Source: Gluconobacter kondonii (lineage in GTDB: Bacteria; Pseudomonadota; Alphaproteobacteria; Acetobacterales; Acetobacteraceae). From it: a DNA stretch of 52,110 nucleotides. The translations under genes and the position numbers were made by a program. This document shows, in pieces, positions 1 to 10,456 of this stretch (positions are counted from its first letter, which is position 1; each line of letters starts with the position of its first letter). The notes under the pieces were generated by a model that did not search any database, had not been told where the DNA came from, and saw only the letters and a list, made by a program, of their open reading frames with translations. The stretch spans positions 1 to 52,110 of the forward strand of contig NZ_BEWP01000012.1 in NCBI RefSeq assembly GCF_002723995.1, given 5' to 3'.

Positions 1-25
1 GGGTTCCAACCCGCTTTTATCGTGG

Positions 26-2626
26 TCAGCCCGCCGAAACGGGCTTTCCATCGATCGTGAGGGCCTTGTCAGTGGCCGAAACCTTCACGGCTTCGCCATC
101 ATGAATGCTTCCCTCAAGCAGCAGGCTGGCCAGCGGGTTTTGCAGGCTGCGCTGGATGACGCGTTTGAGTGGGCGGGCCCCATAGACAGGATCGTATCCT
201 TCTGCGGCCAGCCATTCGGTTCCCTTCTCGTCCAGTTCCAGGTCGATCTTGCGATCTTCCAGCAGCTTCTGGAGACGGCTGGTCTGAATTTTGACGATCC
301 GGTCCATGTCCTTCCGCTGCAGACGAGAGAACAGGATGATTTCGTCCAGACGGTTCAGGAATTCCGGCCGGAAGTGATTCCGTACGACCTGCATCACCTG
401 CGGACGAACTTCATCCACCGATTCACCATCCGGCAGATTGGCCAGAACTTCGGAGCCAAGGTTACTGGTCAGAACAATGATCGTGTTGCGGAAGTCCACC
501 ACACGTCCCTGCCCGTCCGTCAGGCGTCCATCATCGAGAACCTGAAGCAGAATGTTGAAGATGTCCTCATGGGCCTTCTCCACCTCATCGAACAGGATCA
601 CCTGATACGGACGACGGCGCACAGCCTCGGTCAGCACACCGCCCTCGTCATAACCGACATACCCCGGAGGGGCGCCGATCAGACGGGAGACTGCGTGCTT
701 CTCCATGAACTCACTCATGTCGATCCGCAGCAGGGCCTTCTCGTCATCGAACAGGAATTGCGCCAGAGCCTTCGTCAGTTCGGTTTTGCCAACACCCGTC
801 GGACCAAGGAACAGGAACGAACCAATCGGGCGGTTGGGATCCTGAAGACCGGCACGGGCCCGGCGGACGGCGTTCGACACGGCCACAAGAGCCTGCTCCT
901 GCCCAACGACACGATCACGCAGCGTGTCTTCCATGCGAATCAGCTTGGCGCGCTCGCCTTCGAGCATCCGGTCCACCGGCACCCCCGTCCAGCGGGACAC
1001 GACCGAGGCCACGCCCTGATCTGTCACGGTATCAGCGAACAGCCCGCTTTTCGACGAGGCGTCCTCTTCTTCCTGAGCCTTGGCGATCTGGGCCTCAAGG
1101 TTCGGAATCAGGCCGTACATCAACTCAGACGCCTTACCGAGATTGCCCTGACGCTGCGCGACCTCCACATCGGAGCGCGCGGTATCAAGCTGTTCCTTCA
1201 GCTTCTGGATCGCATTCACCCGATCTTTCTCGGCATGCCATTCAGCGCCCATCGCATCGGACTGCTCTTCCAGATCGGCAAGCTCTGCTTCCAGCGCGAC
1301 CAGACGATCCTTCGACGCGGTATCGTCTTCCTTGCGGATGGCCTCCCGCTCAATCTTAAGCTGGATGATGCGACGGTCGAGTTCGTCCAGAGCTTCCGGC
1401 TTGCTGTCGATCTGCATCCGCAGACGGCTGGCTGCCTCGTCAATCAGATCGATCGCCTTATCCGGCAAGAAACGATCCGTGATGTAGCGATTGGAGAGGG
1501 TTGCAGCCGCAACGATGGCGTTGTCCGTAATGCGGACGCCATGATGCAGTTCGTACTTCTCCTTGATGCCACGCAGGATCGAGATCGTGTCGGCAACGGA
1601 CGGCTCACCCACGAAAACCGGCTGGAAACGACGGGCCAGAGCCGCGTCTTTCTCAATATATTTGCGGTATTCGTCGAGCGTCGTCGCACCCACGCAATGC
1701 AGCGTTCCACGCGCCAGTTCTGGCTTGATGAGGTTGGACGCATCCATCGCCCCATCGGAGCGACCAGCGCCGACAAGGGTGTGCATTTCGTCAATGAAGA
1801 GAATAATCTCGCCTTCAGCCGTCTCGATTTCCTTGAGAACAGCCTTCAGACGCTCCTCGAACTCACCGCGATATTTCGCACCGGCAATCAGCGCGCCCAT
1901 GTCGAGCGACATCAGCTTCTTGTTGCGCAGGGCCTCGGGCACGTCACCATTGACGATCCGCTGCGCGAGACCTTCAACAATCGCCGTCTTACCCACACCC
2001 GGCTCACCGATAAGAACCGGATTATTCTTGCTGCGACGGGCCAGAACCTGAATGGTCCGGCGGATTTCCTCATCACGGCCAATAACCGGATCGAGCTTGC
2101 CGGCCTGAGCCACAGCCGTGACGTCACGGGCGTATTTCTTCAGGGCGTCGAACGTATTTTCCGCAGATGCGCTCGTGACGGTGCGTCCCTTGCGGATTTC
2201 TGCAACAGCACGCTCGAGAGCCCCGGCGCTGGCCTTGCCCTCTACAAGTGCCTTGCCCGCAGCCGTATTGCTGGCGGCAATCGCTACGAGCAGACGATCC
2301 TGCGCCACATGACTGTCGCCAGCGACTTTCGCAGCGGATTCCGCACCATCCAGCAGACGGGCAAGATCAGGCGTCATCTGGGGCTGACCGGCACCAGCAC
2401 CCTGCACTTTCGGCAGTTTCGCTAAAGCGGCATCGTTAGCGGTCTGAACCACCTTCGGATCGCCCCCCGCAGCGCGGATCAGGCCGGAGGCCGCGCCCTG
2501 TTCATCGTCCAGCAGGGCCTTGAGCAGATGCTCCGGCGTCAGCTGCTGGTTGTAATCCCGAAGCGCAATCGTCTGTGCGGCCTGAAGAAAGCCCTGGCTG
2601 CGTTCGGTAAAATTCTGAATGTCCAT
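26..2626 (-). CDS. clpB: ATP-dependent disaggregase ClpB
   Basis: Hsp100 AAA+ chaperone of 866 residues, the usual full ClpB length. It threads aggregated proteins through a hexameric pore together with DnaK in the cytoplasm. Visible in order: N-terminal Clp repeat domain (starts [10 protein letters not shown]), first AAA module with Walker A GEPGVGKT near residue 205 and Walker B ILFIDEMH, a coiled-coil middle domain rich in E, K and R, then the second AAA module with Walker A GPTGVGKT near residue 605 and the C-terminal D2-small domain. A GAGGA-type ribosome site precedes the ATG. It is transcribed alone, divergent from nothing close; the family is normally heat-shock regulated, but I could not support a specific heat-shock promoter in the 90 bases upstream. 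Identification is very secure. Confidence 0.98.
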   Translation of the reverse strand: MDIQNFTERSQGFLQAAQTIALRDYNQQLTPEHLLKALLDDEQGAASGLIRAAGGDPKVVQTANDAALAKLPKVQGAGAGQPQMTPDLARLLDGAESAAKVAGDSHVAQDRLLVAIAASNTAAGKALVEGKASAGALERAVAEIRKGRTVTSASAENTFDALKKYARDVTAVAQAGKLDPVIGRDEEIRRTIQVLARRSKNNPVLIGEPGVGKTAIVEGLAQRIVNGDVPEALRNKKLMSLDMGALIAGAKYRGEFEERLKAVLKEIETAEGEIILFIDEMHTLVGAGRSDGAMDASNLIKPELARGTLHCVGATTLDEYRKYIEKDAALARRFQPVFVGEPSVADTISILRGIKEKYELHHGVRITDNAIVAAATLSNRYITDRFLPDKAIDLIDEAASRLRMQIDSKPEALDELDRRIIQLKIEREAIRKEDDTASKDRLVALEAELADLEEQSDAMGAEWHAEKDRVNAIQKLKEQLDTARSDVEVAQRQGNLGKASELMYGLIPNLEAQIAKAQEEEDASSKSGLFADTVTDQGVASVVSRWTGVPVDRMLEGERAKLIRMEDTLRDRVVGQEQALVAVSNAVRRARAGLQDPNRPIGSFLFLGPTGVGKTELTKALAQFLFDDEKALLRIDMSEFMEKHAVSRLIGAPPGYVGYDEGGVLTEAVRRRPYQVILFDEVEKAHEDIFNILLQVLDDGRLTDGQGRVVDFRNTIIVLTSNLGSEVLANLPDGESVDEVRPQVMQVVRNHFRPEFLNRLDEIILFSRLQRKDMDRIVKIQTSRLQKLLEDRKIDLELDEKGTEWLAAEGYDPVYGARPLKRVIQRSLQNPLASLLLEGSIHDGEAVKVSATDKALTIDGKPVSAG

Positions 2627-2716
2627 AATCTTAAAGTCCTCGTATGCCCCGTTGCGGCGACATTGATGTTCTTGACCGCCCCCGGAGGCAGCGGCCTGTG
2701 ATGAATATTTAGGCAG

Positions 2717-3802
2717 TCATTTTTTCGTTTCAAGAGCCTCACGGAGACGTTTTGCCGGCCCCTGCAACACGAGATCCGCTTTCGAAAGACGATCGAACGC
2801 ATTGCGGTTCTGATGCCAGTACGGATAGATCAGATCCGGCGCACTCACGTCGTCCAGTCTGCGAACCTGCTCCTGCGTCAGACGGAGCGACGCGGCAGCG
2901 AGATTGTCCAGAAGCTGGCTTTCCTTACGCGCCCCCAGAACCAGCGACGTGATTCCCGGCTTGTGCAGCGTCCAGGCCAGCGCCACGCGGGCCGCGGAAA
3001 CGCTGTGCTCTTCCGCAATCTGCACCAGAACCTCGACCGTATCGTAGAGCTTTTTCAGATCCCGGACTTCCGGCTCCGGCCAGCCGGAAATCCGGCGGGA
3101 ATCTTCCGGCGCCGTCTTGCCGCGACGGTACTTCCCCGTCAGCAGACCACAGGCGAGCGGGCTCCAGACCTGAACGCCCAAGCCCTGATCCACGGCAAGG
3201 GGCAGAAGCTCATATTCGGCATCGCGCGCTTCAAGGGAATAATAGAGCTGCTGGCTAACGGGGGCGATCAGACGATCTCGCTCCGCGGCACCCAGCAGCT
3301 TCATCGCCTGCCAGCCTGCAAAATTGGAAATCCCCGCATACCTGATCTTGCCCTGATCGCGCAGAGTCTGGAGCGCCTCAAGCGTCTCCTCGACCGGCGT
3401 TAGGCCGTCCCATTCATGCAGATAATAGAGGTCGATATGATCGCGCCCCAGACGACGCAGACTGTCGTCACAGGCATTAAGAATGTGATGGCGCGACAGG
3501 CCCTGTTCGTTCGGCCCCTTCCCCGTCGGAAAACGCACCTTGGAGGTCACGAGCAGTTCGCGGCTACGTCCCTGAAGAACACGACCCAGAATTTCCTCCG
3601 CCTCACCGCCGGAATAGGCATCCGCCGTGTCGAACATGTTCACACCATGCTCGACGCAGATGTCCACCATCCGCGTGGCCTCGGCCACATCGACCTTACC
3701 GGTGGCGGCAAAATTGCCCTGCCCGCCGAATGTGACCGATCCGAAATTGAGTGCTGAAATCTTGAGGCCCGAGCGACCAAGCTGACGATACTGCATATCC
3801 AT
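2717..3802 (-). CDS. Aldo/keto reductase
   Basis: NAD(P)H-dependent oxidoreductase of the aldo/keto reductase superfamily, 361 residues. The start at MDMQYRQLGRSG is chosen because AAGGAG lies 6 bases upstream; the open frame continues further but that part has no ribosome site and is unlike the family. Seen: the N-terminal LGRSGLKIS strand, catalytic-tetrad segments (D and Y in NMFDTADAYSGG, K in LLVTSKV, H in DLYYLHEWDG) and the C-terminal cofactor region LVLGARKESQL. The layout matches the YajO/Tas-like branch that reduces small aldehydes or ketones. The substrate cannot be told from sequence. It is divergently arranged with the peptidase at 3995, sharing a 190-base control region. Confidence 0.93.
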   Translation of the reverse strand: MDMQYRQLGRSGLKISALNFGSVTFGGQGNFAATGKVDVAEATRMVDICVEHGVNMFDTADAYSGGEAEEILGRVLQGRSRELLVTSKVRFPTGKGPNEQGLSRHHILNACDDSLRRLGRDHIDLYYLHEWDGLTPVEETLEALQTLRDQGKIRYAGISNFAGWQAMKLLGAAERDRLIAPVSQQLYYSLEARDAEYELLPLAVDQGLGVQVWSPLACGLLTGKYRRGKTAPEDSRRISGWPEPEVRDLKKLYDTVEVLVQIAEEHSVSAARVALAWTLHKPGITSLVLGARKESQLLDNLAAASLRLTQEQVRRLDDVSAPDLIYPYWHQNRNAFDRLSKADLVLQGPAKRLREALETKK

Positions 3803-3994
3803 CAGGCTCCTTCTTGCTGAGACGTAGTGCAATGCAGAACACACGAACCCGGGATCGGTCCCGGTAAAATCGCCCCTGCTCTCGAAAACGTGAGAGGGTT
3901 GCGCAGATCCCTTCCGCAAACCCTGTTCACAAACGACGCCCCGGTCCATGATCGACGTCAAAATCCCGTCCGCCGTCATTCTTTTGGAGATGCA

Positions 3995-6202
3995 ATGCCC
4001 TCAAATCCCCTTCGTCGCGCCCTTATGGCCTGCGCCCTCATCTCTCCAGTGCTGTCCGCCGGGATTGCCAATGCCGCCGATCCCGCAGCCTGCATGCTCG
4101 ATCTCGCCAAGACCCGGAACGGAACGCTTGGCCTGCCGAACCACGCGGAAGTCACGCCGGACGGTCACTCCGTCCTGTTCCTGCGCTCGGGACCGTTCGA
4201 CACACATCTGCATCTCTATCGCTACGACCTGTCGGATCATGCGATTCATGAACTGGCCGCACCTGCATCGGGGCCGGAACATCTGTCGGTCGAGGAGAAA
4301 GCCCGGCGCGAACGGGCGCGCCAGAGCATGTCCGGCATTACCGATTACCAGATGAGCGAGGACGGCGGCACAGTTCTCGCCTCACAGGGTGGGCAGCTCG
4401 AACGCATCGCCACGGATGACGGCCGCGTCACGCCTGTCGAGGGTCAGTGGATCGCCCCCCGCCTGTCTCCGGACGGACTGAGCCTCGCCGCCGTGCGGGA
4501 TAATGACCTTTATAGTGTCGATCTGGTCAGCGGACGTGAAACGCGCCTGACAACCGGCGGCAGCGACACGCTAAGCCACGGCCTCGCCGAATTCGCCGCC
4601 GCCGAGGAACTGGAACGCGCGGACGGTGCCTGGTGGTCGCCGGACAGCAAAACCATCCTGTTCGAGGAAGCCGATAACAGCGACGTCGAAAAGCACTACA
4701 TCACCAACCCCGAAACCCCGCAGGCCGAACCCGTCATCTTCCGCTATCCCCGCGCGGGCACGAACAACGCCAAGACGCGCTTCGGCCTCGTGGACGCCAA
4801 AGGTGGCCCGATCCGCTGGATTTCATGGGACCATGCGGCATGGCCCTATCTCGGTCGCGTCGTCTGGCGGAAGAATGCCCCCCTCGCCATCGTCCTGCTC
4901 AACCGCGAACAGACGAAAGAACAGCTTCTCACGATCGACCCCGCAACCGGCGCCACTCATCTCCTTCTGGAGCAGTCCGACCCGGCATGGATCGAACTGG
5001 ACCCGCGCGCCGCGTCCGGCGGCCACAACCTTCCCGTCTTTCTTGATAATAATGCCGGATTTCTCTGGGCCGCAGACCGGGGCAAAGACTGGCAGCTTGA
5101 ACTCCATACCCCGGACGGAAAGCTCGAGCGCGTCCTGACGCCGCCCGGCCTGTCCTATATCGCCCTCAACGATTACGACGCCGAACACAACACCCTCACG
5201 GTCACCGTCCGCGCCAACCGGCTGGACAACGAGGTCGTGCATATCGATCTGAAAACCGGAGCCGTCACACCATTCGTGACGGAGCGTGGCATCCACAATA
5301 TCCATGTCACCAACGGCACGCATACGGCCATGGTGGACACGTTCGCCAGTGCCGCCGGTACGCGCCAGACTTTGGTGCGGGATACGGCGGGTCATGTCGT
5401 GGCGACACTCCCAAGTGTAGCGCAGACACCGAAACTTCCGGTTCATGTCGAGTTCACGACCGCAGGGACGCGGGATCTGGACGCCGCCATCATCCGGCCG
5501 GAGAATTTCAGCGCCTCAAAACGCTATCCGGTCGTACTGTCCGTCTATGCAGGGCCGGGCTCCAAGATGGTGCACGACACACCGACGTCCTATCTTGATG
5601 ACCAGTGCCTCGCCAATCAGGGCTATATTGTCGTCACGCTCGACGGACGTGGGACGCCGGGACGCGATCATGATTTCGAGCGGGCCATCAAGGGCAACCT
5701 GATCGACCTGCCGCTTCAGGATCAGATTGATGGTCTTAAGGCGCTCGGCAAGCGTCATCATGAAATGGATCTGTCCCGCGTCGGTGTGCATGGCTGGTCT
5801 TTTGGCGGCTATTTCACCGCCATGGCGACCATCCGCCGTCCCGATGTGTTCAAGGTCGGCGTGGCGGGCGCACCACCGGTCGATTTCGCGGATTACGACA
5901 CGGCCTATACCGAGCGTTATCTCGGCACCCCGCAAAATGATCCGGAAGGCTATCGCAAAAGCAACGTCCTGACCTACGCCAATACGCTTAAACAGCCGCT
6001 TCTGCTCATGCACGGCATCACGGACGACAACGTCTATTTCGAGAACACCATGAAGCTGACGCAGGCCCTGCTCCATGCAGGCAAGCCCTATGACCTGCTG
6101 CTGCTACCGGGCACGCATATGCTGCCCGATCCTGTCATTCGCGCCCGCGTAGCCCAGCGACGCGAGCAATTCCTGCACACGGTTCTTCAGCCCGGAAAAT
6201 AA
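3995..6202 (+). CDS. Dipeptidyl peptidase IV-type S9 serine peptidase (secreted)
   Basis: Prolyl oligopeptidase family S9B enzyme, 735 residues, predicted to remove dipeptides (usually Xaa-Pro) from peptides in the periplasm. The chosen ATG has GGAG 6 bases upstream and opens a clear signal peptide (MPSNPLRRALMACALISPVL, cleavage after ANA). The N-terminal beta-propeller spans roughly residues 60-480 (repeated SPDG/SPDS blades), and the alpha/beta hydrolase domain follows. Catalytic triad by motif: Ser602 in GWSFGGY, Asp677 in TDDNVYF, His708 in PGTHM. The E-E motif (AAEELERADG) that binds the substrate amino terminus in DPP IV is present. Followed by a strong bidirectional terminator. Confidence 0.95.
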   Translation: MPSNPLRRALMACALISPVLSAGIANAADPAACMLDLAKTRNGTLGLPNHAEVTPDGHSVLFLRSGPFDTHLHLYRYDLSDHAIHELAAPASGPEHLSVEEKARRERARQSMSGITDYQMSEDGGTVLASQGGQLERIATDDGRVTPVEGQWIAPRLSPDGLSLAAVRDNDLYSVDLVSGRETRLTTGGSDTLSHGLAEFAAAEELERADGAWWSPDSKTILFEEADNSDVEKHYITNPETPQAEPVIFRYPRAGTNNAKTRFGLVDAKGGPIRWISWDHAAWPYLGRVVWRKNAPLAIVLLNREQTKEQLLTIDPATGATHLLLEQSDPAWIELDPRAASGGHNLPVFLDNNAGFLWAADRGKDWQLELHTPDGKLERVLTPPGLSYIALNDYDAEHNTLTVTVRANRLDNEVVHIDLKTGAVTPFVTERGIHNIHVTNGTHTAMVDTFASAAGTRQTLVRDTAGHVVATLPSVAQTPKLPVHVEFTTAGTRDLDAAIIRPENFSASKRYPVVLSVYAGPGSKMVHDTPTSYLDDQCLANQGYIVVTLDGRGTPGRDHDFERAIKGNLIDLPLQDQIDGLKALGKRHHEMDLSRVGVHGWSFGGYFTAMATIRRPDVFKVGVAGAPPVDFADYDTAYTERYLGTPQNDPEGYRKSNVLTYANTLKQPLLLMHGITDDNVYFENTMKLTQALLHAGKPYDLLLLPGTHMLPDPVIRARVAQRREQFLHTVLQPGK

Positions 6203-6212
6203 TCACGACATG

Positions 6213-6247
6213 AAAAAGGGCCGGATCACGCGATCCGGCCCTTTTTT
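6213..6247. terminator. Bidirectional intrinsic terminator
   Basis: Perfect 10-bp stem (GGGCCGGATC / GATCCGGCCC) with a 4-base loop, an A-run before it and six T after it. It sits between the convergent S9 peptidase and grxB genes and can serve both. Confidence 0.92.
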
Positions 6248-6263
6248 GGAAATATCGCTGCGC

Positions 6264-6917
6264 TCAGACGGCAATGTCGTCGAACAATTCCACACCGCAC
6301 CGCACCGCCATGGCCTGTCGGTAGGCCTCGATCTCAGGGGGATAAACCATCCCACGGATCAGCGAGAGGCTGTGCAGATGCGCGAACAGATGGATATCGT
6401 CCGTGGAAAGCTCGCCATTTACGGCCTCGGGCGAACGGATCAGCGGCGCCAGATCTTTCAGCAGTGCATTGAGCTGCGTCAGCTCTTCGGTCTTCTCTTC
6501 CAGCAGTGCGCTGAAAGCCCCGACGGAGGGCTCCTTGCGGCGGATGAAGCCGGCGCGTGCTGAGGTGGTGCCGAACTCCGGCAGCGGGGCGGCGGCAGCG
6601 CGGGGAAGGAACAGGCGATAAAGAGGCGCGGCGGCCTTCTGGAGCCAGGCCGTAATCTCCGGACGCGTGTCTCCCGTCAGAACGGACGTTCCGATCCCAT
6701 CGATATGCGTAACAATATCCATGCTTTCAGGCATGAAATGTCCGTTTTCTTCAAGGATGGGAACGACCTTACGACCCACCATGCGGACCGGACCGTCCAC
6801 ATCATCATTCAACAGGATGCGCTTCTCATAAGGGATCTTTTTGAACCCGAAGATCATCCGCGCCTTCGTGCAAAACGGGCAGTGCTCATAAATATAGAGG
6901 ATATAGGGTGCGCTCAT
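6264..6917 (-). CDS. grxB: Glutaredoxin 2 (GrxB)
   Basis: GrxB-type glutaredoxin of 217 residues, the length of the E. coli protein (about 215), larger than ordinary 9-10 kDa glutaredoxins because a GST-like helical C-terminal domain is attached. The redox site CPFC lies near residue 14 (IYEHCPFCTKARM), where many homologues have CPYC. The cis-proline region KVVPIL and the GST-like ESMDIV segment follow. It is expected to use glutathione to reduce protein disulfides in the cytoplasm. It is transcribed toward the shared terminator and lies 30 bases downstream of the YqgE gene on the same strand, possibly co-transcribed. Confidence 0.93.
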   Translation of the reverse strand: MSAPYILYIYEHCPFCTKARMIFGFKKIPYEKRILLNDDVDGPVRMVGRKVVPILEENGHFMPESMDIVTHIDGIGTSVLTGDTRPEITAWLQKAAAPLYRLFLPRAAAAPLPEFGTTSARAGFIRRKEPSVGAFSALLEEKTEELTQLNALLKDLAPLIRSPEAVNGELSTDDIHLFAHLHSLSLIRGMVYPPEIEAYRQAMAVRCGVELFDDIAV

Positions 6918-6947
6918 GCTGCCTTCCTGTGCCTGACGGGTGCCTTC

Positions 6948-7586
6948 TCAGGCTTCTCCGACTGATGAAGAAAAAAGAAGCGGGTCGATCTCGATGGCGT
7001 CCAGCGCCTGTCGCCATTTCTTTGTATGGTCGGCGCCAAACACGATCTCATTGCTTGCCGGTGCCACAAACCACGAACTGTCCCGCAGGATTTCCTGTTC
7101 AAGCTGGCCCGGCGCCCAAGCCGCATGTCCGAGCGCCATCATCGCCTGTTTCGGTCCGCGTCCGGCGGCGATTTCACGCAGGATATCCAGACTGGCGGTC
7201 AGAGTCGTGTGCCCATCAACGGCCAGACTGCCCTCCCCTGCCCAGTCCGCCGAGTGCAGGACAAAACCGCGTGAATGCTCGACCGGACCGCCTATACACA
7301 CGCCGATCCGGCGTTCGGGGGGATTGGGGTCGATTCCAAGCTGCGCGAACAGATCGTCCAGCCCCGGCTGCGCGAGACGCTTGTTGACGATCAGCCCCAT
7401 CGCCCCGTCCTGCTCTGAATGAGCGCAGAGATAGATCACGGTCCGCTCAAAAAACGTCTCCGCCAGCGCAGGCGCCGCCACGAGCAGTTGTCCCGTAAGG
7501 CCTGCCTCTTTGCCCATCGCTGTCACAGCAGGGTCCGTCAGGTTGTCATTGCGTCCATCGAGTGTTTTTTTCATGCCTGCCAACAT
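6948..7586 (-). CDS. YqgE/AlgH family protein
   Basis: Member of the YqgE/AlgH (DUF179) family, about 212 residues with the start used here (MLAGMKK; GAAGGG 8 bases upstream). A second ATG four codons later is also possible. Family hallmarks: GQLLVAAPAL near the N terminus, FFERTVIYLCAHSEQDGAMGLIVNK, IGVCIGGPVEHSRGFVLHS, and the C-terminal ALGHAAWAPGQLEQEI. The family is near-universal in proteobacteria. Its molecular function is not settled, although AlgH in Pseudomonas was named for an effect on alginate regulation. It lies upstream of grxB on the same strand and is divergent from the SDR gene at 7717. Confidence 0.93.
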   Translation of the reverse strand: MLAGMKKTLDGRNDNLTDPAVTAMGKEAGLTGQLLVAAPALAETFFERTVIYLCAHSEQDGAMGLIVNKRLAQPGLDDLFAQLGIDPNPPERRIGVCIGGPVEHSRGFVLHSADWAGEGSLAVDGHTTLTASLDILREIAAGRGPKQAMMALGHAAWAPGQLEQEILRDSSWFVAPASNEIVFGADHTKKWRQALDAIEIDPLLFSSSVGEA

Positions 7587-7716
7587 GGGTGCATCCCTTC
7601 CTGTATTGCAAGCGTTTGCCTTCAGGAGTGTTAATGACATCCAATGTCACTGACCTGAGCCCCGTATGCCCACGAACCGCCCCTGCCGGGTGCGGACTGT
7701 CCGTCTGGAGATTGTC

Positions 7717-8472
7717 ATGCCTCTCACCGTCCTCGTCACCGGCGCCACCGCAGGTTTCGGCCATGCCATTGCAACACGGCTTGTCCGCGAAGGCCATCGC
7801 GTCATCGCCACCGGGCGCCGCAAGGAGCGGCTCGAAGCCCTCAAAGACGAGCTGGGCGAGAGCGTTCTACCCTTCACACTCGACATGACCAACCGTGACG
7901 CCCTGCGCGCCCTGCCCGCCGCACTGCCCGAGGACTGGCAGGATATCGACGTTCTGGTGAACAATGCCGGCCTCGCCCTTGGCATGGACCCTGCACAGGA
8001 CGCCGAACCCGACAACTGGGAATCGATGATCGCTACGAATGTTTCGGGCGTTGTCGAACTGACCCGTGCGCTTCTGCCGAGCATGGTCCAGCGCAATACG
8101 GGCTACATCATCGCCCTGGGCAGCACGGCCGGGACCTATCCTTATACTGGCGGGAACGTCTATGGCGCGACCAAGGCTTTCGTACACCAGTTCACCCAGA
8201 ACCTGCGGACAGATCTGCTCGGCACCCGCATTCGCGTGACCAATATCGAACCCGGCCTGTGTGGGGGCAGCGAATTCAGCAATGTACGTCTGGGTGACGA
8301 CGCCAAGGCAGCAGCCGTTTACAAGGACACAACACCGCTGACACCGGAAGACATTGCCGAAACAGTCTCCTGGCTCATTGGTCTGCCGTGGCATGTGAAT
8401 GTCAATTATCTGGAAATGATGCCGGTCTGTCAGGCCTCGGGCGGTCTTGCGGTGAACCGTCATGTCGGTTGA
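7717..8472 (+). CDS. Short-chain dehydrogenase (YdfG-like)
   Basis: Classical SDR oxidoreductase, 251 residues. The start at MPLTVLVTG has GGAG 7 bases upstream; upstream in-frame codons do not. Motifs: nucleotide-binding TGATAGFG (residues 8-15), arginine-rich ATGRRKERLE that favours NADP, NNAG, the catalytic serine strand ALGSTAG and YGATK. It resembles E. coli YdfG, which oxidises serine and 3-hydroxy acids, including the NIEPGLCGGSEFSNVR segment. The last 11 bases overlap the start of the polyphosphate kinase gene, so the two are likely translated in a coupled way. Confidence 0.93.
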   Translation: MPLTVLVTGATAGFGHAIATRLVREGHRVIATGRRKERLEALKDELGESVLPFTLDMTNRDALRALPAALPEDWQDIDVLVNNAGLALGMDPAQDAEPDNWESMIATNVSGVVELTRALLPSMVQRNTGYIIALGSTAGTYPYTGGNVYGATKAFVHQFTQNLRTDLLGTRIRVTNIEPGLCGGSEFSNVRLGDDAKAAAVYKDTTPLTPEDIAETVSWLIGLPWHVNVNYLEMMPVCQASGGLAVNRHVG

Positions 8473-9340
8473 GATTGGCCTCCCCCCACAACTTCGCATC
8501 ACGGACGGGAAAAAATTCCGTCTGTCCTCCATCGCCACGAACGACACGCTGGGTCGTCAAAAGAACGAGTCCCGCACCCGCATCCGCGACTGCGTAGATC
8601 AGATGTCCATTCTCCAGCAGAGACTTGCGGCCTATGCGACGCATGGAATCCTCGTCGTGCTGCAGGGCATGGACACTGCTGGCAAGGACGGCGCAATCCG
8701 GCACGCTTTTTCGGGCCTGAACCCGCAGGGCGTGCATGTTACGTCCTTCAAGGCCCCTGCCGGAATTTCGACACGCCATGACGATCTGTGGCGCATCCAT
8801 CTTGCCATTCCATCACGCGGCGAGATCGGCATTTTCAACCGCAGCCATTATGAAGACGTTCTGGTGGAGCGCGTTCATCCGGACATGGTCCGGGCCCGCG
8901 GGCTCAATCCGGACCTTCCGGATTTCTGGGACCACCGTCTGACGGATCTGAAAAACTTCGAAAGCTATCTGCGTCGGCAGAACATCATCGTCCTCAAGCT
9001 GTTTCTCCATATTTCGCCGGAAGAGCAGCGTCTGCGCCTGCTCAAACGGCTGGACCATCCGGAAAAACGGTGGAAATTCAGCCCGTCCGATATCAAAGAG
9101 CGTGAGTTCTGGCCGCATTATACCGCCGCTTACGAAGAGGCCATCCGCGCGACCTCAACGCCTGAAGCCCCGTGGATCGTCATTCCATCGGACCATAAAT
9201 GGCTTGCCCGCGTGCTCGTGGCCGAAGCGCTGCTGGACACACTCGAAAGCCTGCATCTGAAGGAACCGGAACAGAAACTCTCCGATTCCCTCCGCGATGC
9301 CCAACAGGCCTTGCTCAAAGGTGCAGCCAAAACCGTCTGA
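8462..9340 (+). CDS. ppk2: Polyphosphate kinase 2 family protein
   Basis: PPK2-type kinase, 292 residues, a typical one-domain (class I) size. The family moves phosphate between polyphosphate and nucleoside di- or monophosphates. Seen: Walker A-like GMDTAGKDGAI near residue 70, the lid and Walker B region with NRSHYEDVLVERVHP, and the C-terminal WKFSPSDIKEREFWPHY and IPSDHKWLARV blocks shared by PPK2 proteins. It starts inside the 3' end of the SDR gene (11-base overlap in another frame). Whether it makes ATP, GTP or polyphosphate cannot be read from sequence alone. Confidence 0.94.
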   Translation: MSVEIGLPPQLRITDGKKFRLSSIATNDTLGRQKNESRTRIRDCVDQMSILQQRLAAYATHGILVVLQGMDTAGKDGAIRHAFSGLNPQGVHVTSFKAPAGISTRHDDLWRIHLAIPSRGEIGIFNRSHYEDVLVERVHPDMVRARGLNPDLPDFWDHRLTDLKNFESYLRRQNIIVLKLFLHISPEEQRLRLLKRLDHPEKRWKFSPSDIKEREFWPHYTAAYEEAIRATSTPEAPWIVIPSDHKWLARVLVAEALLDTLESLHLKEPEQKLSDSLRDAQQALLKGAAKTV

Positions 9341-9348
9341 GCCAGACC

Positions 9349-10452
9349 ATGCCGATTTTCTCCCGTCTCAGGCGCTTCCTGTCTCCACCAGCCGGACCCT
9401 CCGATCTGGTGGAGATTGCCCGAAGCGTGACCATGCTCGAAACCTGCCCGGCGAAGTGCGTCTCTTCATCGGGCCTGTCCGACCTTCCCCATCCGGGGCG
9501 AAATCCGTTCCGGGACTGGGAGAGCATGCCGGTCACGGTCCAGCACTATGCCCTACGCAATATCGTGCTGGACCAACCCCTGATGACCCTGCTGCATGCA
9601 GGCCACCCCGTCTCCGCAACAGCCTATGTTCAGCCCCCGGATGCCGTTCGCGCCCTGACGCTGCGCCCGGCCGACATGATAAGCTGCGGGTCTTTCAAGG
9701 GTCTTACGGCAAGCTGCGTCGATCACTGGGCTTCGAACTACTATCACTGGGTCGCCCATACGATCCCGACCCTTCATGTCCTGTTCCTACAGAACAAATC
9801 TGTTCGCCTTGTCCTGCCCGAACACATGCATCCCTGGCAGTTCGAGACGCTGGAGCTCTTCGGCCTGACGTCCGACGCCCATATCCGCCTGCAACAAGGG
9901 CACCAGTACGCGTTCAAGACGCTGGATTACATCACCTTCGTCAATGGCAGCGCGGATTTTGCCATCTCGGATCTCTCACGTGCCGCCTATGCCCACCTCC
10001 GCCAACTAGCGGGAGCCTCAGCCAAACCTGCGAGACGGCGGCTGTATATCGAACGCGGAGCTTCGGCCAACCGGCATGTTCCCAACGAATCCGAAATGGC
10101 GGAAGGGCTGGAGCAACTCGGTTTTGAGCGCGTCCGCCCCGAAACCATGACTCTGATCGAACAGATCCGTCTGTTCAGCGAAGCCGAAATGGTTATGGGC
10201 ATGCTCGGCGCCGGGATGGCCAATATCGCCTGGTGTCAGCCGGGAACCCTCGTTTACGAACTCGTTCCGTCCCATCACGTCAATCCATGCTTCGCCGCGA
10301 TGGCGACACAGGGTGGCCTGCGCTACTGGGCCGATATTTTTCAGACGGGTGCCACACAGGAAAACCATACAGACAATGCTTCAATCCCGCTGCCCGTCGC
10401 AGACATCCTCGATCGAGTCCGGGATCTGACCGCCCGCCTGCCCCAGACCTAA
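9349..10452 (+). CDS. Glycosyltransferase family 61 protein
   Basis: Predicted glycosyltransferase of the DUF563/GT61 family, 367 residues, starting MPIFSRLRRF nine bases after the PPK2 gene. Family signs: the central segment DHWASNYYHWVAHTIPTL, followed by RRRLYIERG, a TLIEQIRLFSEAEMVMGMLGAG segment, GMANIAWCQPG and YELVPS. In GT61 enzymes this C-terminal half carries the sugar-nucleotide site. It has no membrane helix. The donor and acceptor are unknown; a surface polysaccharide is a reasonable guess. An intrinsic terminator directly follows, closing the SDR-PPK2-GT61 unit. Confidence 0.85.
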   Translation: MPIFSRLRRFLSPPAGPSDLVEIARSVTMLETCPAKCVSSSGLSDLPHPGRNPFRDWESMPVTVQHYALRNIVLDQPLMTLLHAGHPVSATAYVQPPDAVRALTLRPADMISCGSFKGLTASCVDHWASNYYHWVAHTIPTLHVLFLQNKSVRLVLPEHMHPWQFETLELFGLTSDAHIRLQQGHQYAFKTLDYITFVNGSADFAISDLSRAAYAHLRQLAGASAKPARRRLYIERGASANRHVPNESEMAEGLEQLGFERVRPETMTLIEQIRLFSEAEMVMGMLGAGMANIAWCQPGTLVYELVPSHHVNPCFAAMATQGGLRYWADIFQTGATQENHTDNASIPLPVADILDRVRDLTARLPQT

Positions 10453-10456
10453 AAAC

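Noticed and set aside
101-2425. Long open frame opposite clpB (774 codons)
   Set aside because: It is the antisense shadow of clpB, with no ribosome site or domain; GC-rich codon bias creates such frames.
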